Below are positions 59,974-64,000 of a DNA stretch of 64,000 nucleotides, piece after piece. Every line of letters starts with the position of its first letter. Position 1 is the stretch's first letter. Under the pieces are notes generated by a model. The model was given only the letters and a program-made list of their open reading frames with translations, was not told the origin of the DNA and did no database searches. A program made the translations under genes and the position numbers. Source of the stretch: Paludibaculum sp. (GTDB taxonomy: Bacteria; Acidobacteriota; Terriglobia; Bryobacterales; Bryobacteraceae); contig JARKQJ010000124.1 of NCBI GenBank assembly GCA_029973955.1, positions 1 through 64,000 of the forward strand. Direction: 5' to 3'.

Positions 59974-61180
59974 ACAACTTGCGGGGTGAATGGTTCTTGG
60001 TGAACAGGAGCTGGAAGTCGCCGATATGGCGCTCCAGGAACGCGCCCTCGCAGTAGGCGAAATAGTAGTCCCACATGCGAATGAAACGGTCGTCGAAGCC
60101 CAGAGCCCGGACTTCGTCCAGCGAATTCTGAAACCGCTTCCGCCACTCGGCCAGCGTCCGCGCGTAGTGGGTGCCGATGTCCTCGGCGTGGTAGAGCGAA
60201 AGGCCGGTCACCCTGGCCAGCGAGCGCAGGACTTCACTCACCGACGCCAGCTCCGCCCCAGGGAAAATGTGTTTCTGGATGAAGTCGGCGCTCTGGCGGT
60301 AAGTCCGAAACGCCTGTTCGTTGATGGTGATGGTCTGGAGCAGCATGCTACCGTCCGGCCGCAACAAGCGGTCGCACGCGCCGAAGAAATCATCGTAGTG
60401 GGTCAGTCCCACGGCTTCGAACATCTCGATGCTCACGATTTTGTCGTAGCGGCCGCGGAGGTTTCGATAATCCTCCTGGAGCAACTCGATCCGATCCCGG
60501 CCGGCAATCGAGTCGAAGCGGCGGCGTGCATGCTGGTACTGCTGTTCGCTGATCGTCGTGGTGGTCACGCGGCAACCGTAATGATTTACCGCGTGCTCGG
60601 CGAAGCCGCCCCAGCCTGTGCCGATTTCGAGTACGTGATCTTCCGGGCCAAGGCGCAGCTTCCGGCAGATGCGGTCGAGTTTCTCGAACTGGGCGGCTTC
60701 CAGCGAATCGTCATCCGAAGCGAAGACCGCGCAGGAGTACATCATGCTGCGATCGAGGAACAGGCGGAAGAAGTCGTTGCTCAAATCGTAATGCGCGCCG
60801 ATGTTGCGGCGGCTGCCGGCGATGGAGTTTCCGCGCAGGCGATGAGTCAGGTAGTCCCCCCCACGGCTCAATGCGGTGAGCAGCCGGTTCTGCCCGTCCA
60901 TTCCGGCGAGGTTCCGCACCGCCAGGCGGATCACTGAAACCAAGTCCGGCGAGGACCAGTCGCCATCCATCCATGCCTCTCCGATGGCGACGTCGCCGCC
61001 GAAGACGGCGCGCCGGAAGAACCGGTCCTGGTGGACCACCACGACGGCCCGTAGCGCCGCATCTCCGTCGCCAAACTCCCAGCTCTGGCCGTCCGTAATC
61101 AGTTCGAGCGAGCCTCCGCGCACCGATTCCAGGCTCTTCAGGAAGACGCGCTTAGCGAGGGAGGTGAGAAATGGCTTCAT
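59885..61180 (-). CDS. cfa: Cyclopropane-fatty-acyl-phospholipid synthase-like SAM methyltransferase
   Basis: NIGAHYDLSNDFFRLFLDRSMMYSCAVF, VLEIGTGWGGFAEHAVNHYGCRVTTTTISEQQ, IVSIEMFEAVG, FIQKHIFPG. Confidence 0.92.
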   Translation of the reverse strand: MKPFLTSLAKRVFLKSLESVRGGSLELITDGQSWEFGDGDAALRAVVVVHQDRFFRRAVFGGDVAIGEAWMDGDWSSPDLVSVIRLAVRNLAGMDGQNRLLTALSRGGDYLTHRLRGNSIAGSRRNIGAHYDLSNDFFRLFLDRSMMYSCAVFASDDDSLEAAQFEKLDRICRKLRLGPEDHVLEIGTGWGGFAEHAVNHYGCRVTTTTISEQQYQHARRRFDSIAGRDRIELLQEDYRNLRGRYDKIVSIEMFEAVGLTHYDDFFGACDRLLRPDGSMLLQTITINEQAFRTYRQSADFIQKHIFPGAELASVSEVLRSLARVTGLSLYHAEDIGTHYARTLAEWRKRFQNSLDEVRALGFDDRFIRMWDYYFAYCEGAFLERHIGDFQLLFTKNHSPRKLFGEPWGEEGRRIDPVSHVAAPAVDTPAHR

Positions 61181-61937
61181 GGTTGTGCTCCTTGCGGTGC
61201 GCCGGGTGCGTGTAAACCGGCACTTTCTTCGAATACAGTTGCAATGCCTCCCAGTGAATGGCTGCGATTACCTTGGCCGTCATCCACGGGAAACGCCGCA
61301 GCACCCGGTGGAGCGCCGGCGCGCTCCAGGGCTCGCGGTGAAGAGTGAGGGTCGCGTCGAAGTTGGCATGCTCACCGTCGAGGGTGCTCATGTGCGCCAC
61401 CAGTCGGTCGCCCGGAGGCGGCAGCACGAAGCGGTAGTCGAGTTCCATCGGCATGAATGGTGACACGTGCATCGACTTCGGACAGCGGTGGACGTGCGGC
61501 CGGGACGGATGTTCGATCGACACGGCCGAGAGCCAGTAGTTCCGTCTCTCGCCGAACGTATTGTTCACCTCGGCCAGGATCGTTGCGAGCTTTCCGTCCA
61601 GGCCGTAGCAGTAAAACAGTGAGATGGGGTTGAAGTTGTAGCCCAGATAGCGAAGATGAGTCAGTAGGAAAATGGGGCCGTCCGGCAAACGGATATCCTG
61701 CTGTGCGGCGTCGGCCTTCAGCCTCTCGCGCAGCGGCAGAGTGGGATCGCCGAAATGGTCCCGCTCATGGAAGCTGGCCCAGTTGAAGCGGTTGTAGCTC
61801 GCAAACGGCGAGACCGCCATCTGTTCGGGGATACGATCGATGTCCAGAAACGCCATGAACAGCGGATAGGTGAACGCGTGGCGCCGGGGTTCGAACCTGC
61901 GGTGCCGTAACGTGCCGGTGTAGATTGCGGACACCAT
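61152..61937 (-). CDS. DUF1365 (COG3496) family protein
   Basis: AIYTGTLRHRRFEPRRHAFTYPLFMAFLDID, YLGYNFNPISLFYCYG, KSMHVSPFMPMELDYRF. Confidence 0.9.
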   Translation of the reverse strand: MVSAIYTGTLRHRRFEPRRHAFTYPLFMAFLDIDRIPEQMAVSPFASYNRFNWASFHERDHFGDPTLPLRERLKADAAQQDIRLPDGPIFLLTHLRYLGYNFNPISLFYCYGLDGKLATILAEVNNTFGERRNYWLSAVSIEHPSRPHVHRCPKSMHVSPFMPMELDYRFVLPPPGDRLVAHMSTLDGEHANFDATLTLHREPWSAPALHRVLRRFPWMTAKVIAAIHWEALQLYSKKVPVYTHPAHRKEHNHEAISHLPR

Positions 61938-61941
61938 CTTG

Positions 61942-63192
61942 TTAGCACTCTACTCCCAGCGTGCGGACTACGCGAAGGGCCGAATTGAGTCCGTCTTCGT
62001 GGAATCCGTAGAGCCAATATGCTCCACAATAGTGGGTTCTGTTCACGCCACTGACTTCTTTCCAACGTGCCTGCGCCCGGATGGCGTCCCGCGTGTAGAG
62101 GGGGTGGAAGTACACCATTCGTCGCACGACCTTGGAAGGATCGATCGCCTCGTTGCCGTTGAGCGTGACGCAGTACTCTTCCGGAACATCCAGAGACTGC
62201 AGACGGTTCATGTGATAGGTCAGGGTGGCGGCTCCGCCGGCGTCCCGGCTCAGATGGTAGTTCCACGATGCGCGCGCCTGTCGCCTCGCCGGCAATAGGG
62301 ACGAATCGGTGTGCAGGCAGACTTCATTGCGGCTGGTCTCGAACTTGCCCAGGACGGCCCGCTCGGCGTCGCTCGGCGATTCGAGCAGCGGAAGAATCTG
62401 ATTCCCATGGCAGGCGAATACGACCTGGTCGAAGGACAGCGCCGAGCGGTCATGAAACCGGAGAGTCACCTCCGATTCGCTCCGGCCCACGGACTCAAGG
62501 TTCGCGCCCGTGTAGACTCGATTGCGAAATGGCGCCGTGATCGGCCCGATGTAGCTGTGGCTGCCGCCACGGATCACTTTCCACTTCGGGTGCGTGTTGA
62601 TGCCCAGCATTCCGTGGTTGTCGAAAAACCTCAGCAACGTGAGGGCCGGGAAGGATCGGATCGCTTCGGTGGACATCGACCAGACGGCGCACGCCATCGG
62701 GTAGAGATAACGCTCGGTGAATAGCGCGGAGTACCCTCCCTCTTCGATGACATCCCCCAGGGTGAGTGTTTCAGCCGCTCGATCGTTCAGCAGTCTGGGC
62801 GCCTCCCGGTTGAAGCGCAGGATCTCCCGCAGGAGGCGGTATTGGTCCAATCGCAGAAGGTTTCTGCGTTGCGCGAAGAACCCATCGAAGCCGCGGCTGG
62901 AGTACTCGAAGCCCGTGTGCCGGCACAGGACACCGAATGACATGTCGCTAGCCTGTGTTTCTACCTTCAACTCTGCCAGCAGTCGCACCAGGTTCGGGTA
63001 CGTGCGGTCGTTGTGCACAATGAAGCCGGTATCCACCGCTAGCGGGCCGCGGCTGCTTTCCACCGTGACCGTATGGGTGTGCCCGCCGACGCGCGTGTCC
63101 TTCTCGAAGACCGATACCTCATGCTTCCGGCTCAGGTAGTACGCCGCCGCCAGGCCCGAAATGCCGCTGCCGATCACCGCGATGCGCATCAC
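61942..63192 (-). CDS. FAD-dependent amine-oxidase-type oxidoreductase (COG2907-like)
   Basis: RIAVIGSGISGLAAAYYLSRKHEVSVFEKDTRVGGHTHTV, AVDTGFIVHNDRTYPNLVRLLAEL, VVFACHGNQILPLL. Confidence 0.9.
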   Translation of the reverse strand: MMRIAVIGSGISGLAAAYYLSRKHEVSVFEKDTRVGGHTHTVTVESSRGPLAVDTGFIVHNDRTYPNLVRLLAELKVETQASDMSFGVLCRHTGFEYSSRGFDGFFAQRRNLLRLDQYRLLREILRFNREAPRLLNDRAAETLTLGDVIEEGGYSALFTERYLYPMACAVWSMSTEAIRSFPALTLLRFFDNHGMLGINTHPKWKVIRGGSHSYIGPITAPFRNRVYTGANLESVGRSESEVTLRFHDRSALSFDQVVFACHGNQILPLLESPSDAERAVLGKFETSRNEVCLHTDSSLLPARRQARASWNYHLSRDAGGAATLTYHMNRLQSLDVPEEYCVTLNGNEAIDPSKVVRRMVYFHPLYTRDAIRAQARWKEVSGVNRTHYCGAYWLYGFHEDGLNSALRVVRTLGVEC

Positions 63193-64000
63193 TTGGCCTC
63201 CTGCGCCCGGGCGGCCGGAATCTGGAAGGGCCGTAAATCCCTGGCAATACCGAGCACCCCAAGCAGCCTCAGCACCCAGTAGGTGACATCAATCTCCCAC
63301 CATCGAATCCCTTGCCGGCAACTCCCCATAGAAAAATGATGATTGTTGTGCCAGCCTTCGCCGAAGGTGATCAGAGCCAGCAGCCAGTTGTTGCGGCTGT
63401 GATCCGGAGTCTCGAAACGGCGGGTGCCGAAGAGGTGCGCCAGCGAATTGATGGCAAACGTGCAATGGTACAGCAGCACGGTCGAAACAACGTAGCCCCA
63501 CACGAAGGCCGCCACGCCGCCCGTCAAGAGGATGCACGCTGCAAACACTACCGTCGGAACCCAGTGATGGCGGTCAATCCATTGCAGTTCCGGAAACCGC
63601 GCAAGATCCGCCACCTTCTTTGGTTCATAGGCGTCGTGCTCGTTCGAGAGAATCCAGCCGACGTGCGACCACCAGAAACCTCCATGCCAGGGTGAGTGAA
63701 CGTCCAGATCGCGGTCCGAATTCCGGTGGTGGTCGCGATGGTGGGCCGCCCACCAAAGGACGCCTTTCTGGCCTGAGGTTTGGGCAAGGAACGCCATCAG
63801 GAACTGCCCAACCCGTCCCAAACGGTAGCTTCGATGGCTGAAATAGCGATGGTAGCCGGCCGTTACCCCAAACATTCGGATGGAGTACGTGATCGCCATC
63901 CATAGGAGTAGGCTCCGATTGGGCGGGACCAGAAACGCCGCGGCAACCCCCAAGTGCAACAGCACAAATGGGATGACTACTCCAAATCGGTACTTGGCGG
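63189..64000 (-). CDS. Delta-9-type fatty acid desaturase, 5' end outside window
   Basis: His boxes HRYFSHR, HHRDHH, HNNHHF; frame stays open upstream of the ORF-track start (AKYRFGVVIPFVLLHLGV..) to the right edge. Confidence 0.92.
   Translation of the reverse strand, partial: AKYRFGVVIPFVLLHLGVAAAFLVPPNRSLLLWMAITYSIRMFGVTAGYHRYFSHRSYRLGRVGQFLMAFLAQTSGQKGVLWWAAHHRDHHRNSDRDLDVHSPWHGGFWWSHVGWILSNEHDAYEPKKVADLARFPELQWIDRHHWVPTVVFAACILLTGGVAAFVWGYVVSTVLLYHCTFAINSLAHLFGTRRFETPDHSRNNWLLALITFGEGWHNNHHFSMGSCRQGIRWWEIDVTYWVLRLLGVLGIARDLRPFQIPAARAQEAK

Noticed and set aside
1-64000. Searched by eye for CRISPR arrays, tRNA/rRNA genes, transposases, integrases, phage genes and toxin-antitoxin pairs
   Set aside because: No supporting repeats, cloverleaf-like sequences or protein motifs seen; small RNA genes could still be missed without computation

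Overview
The window is a GC-rich (high GC3) bacterial chromosome segment. Gene content looks Acidobacteria-like (Bryobacterales/Solibacter type: Oar-type TonB receptors, PEP-CTERM proteins, an N-terminal 'SQRSQEFLRYVVE' family protein), but that taxonomy is inferred. It is densely coding. I found no tRNA, rRNA, CRISPR array, transposase or phage module. Main blocks: (1) 0-9.7 kb metabolic genes (siroheme sulfite/nitrite reductase + SUMT, PfkB kinase, DMT transporter, dehydrogenase/dehydratase/methyltransferase operon). (2) 9.8-14.8 kb Oar-like receptor + sulfatase. (3) 14.8-20.8 kb thioredoxin-like protein, mtnA, CPBP protease, deoxyhypusine-synthase-like protein, uvrA. (4) 20.95-25.99 kb, a translationally coupled four-gene operon: acyltransferase/acyl ligase fusion, UMF1-like MFS, PLP aminotransferase, GNAT/FeeM-like acyltransferase. 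(5) 26.4-30.1 kb secreted glycosidase-like proteins. (6) 30.5-43.4 kb, a glycosyltransferase locus flanked by PEP-CTERM proteins. It has a phosphodiesterase-nucleotidyltransferase fusion and a subtilase with Glu in place of the usual His. (7) 43.5-50.4 kb, an ECF sigma / anti-sigma-FecR / double ABC transporter operon with a BamE/SmpA-like insert in one permease. (8) 50.4-55.8 kb hydrolase, isomerase and second Oar-like receptor. (9) 56.5 kb to the right edge, an eight-gene overlapping operon of lipid modification and photo-oxidative stress type genes (desaturase, COG2907-like oxidoreductase, DUF1365, Cfa, SRPBCC, a photolyase antenna domain without its FAD domain, SDR-DUF2867, ferrochelatase). 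The best candidates for undescribed biology are blocks 4, 6, 7 and 9. All family calls were made by eye from the sequence; no database search was run.
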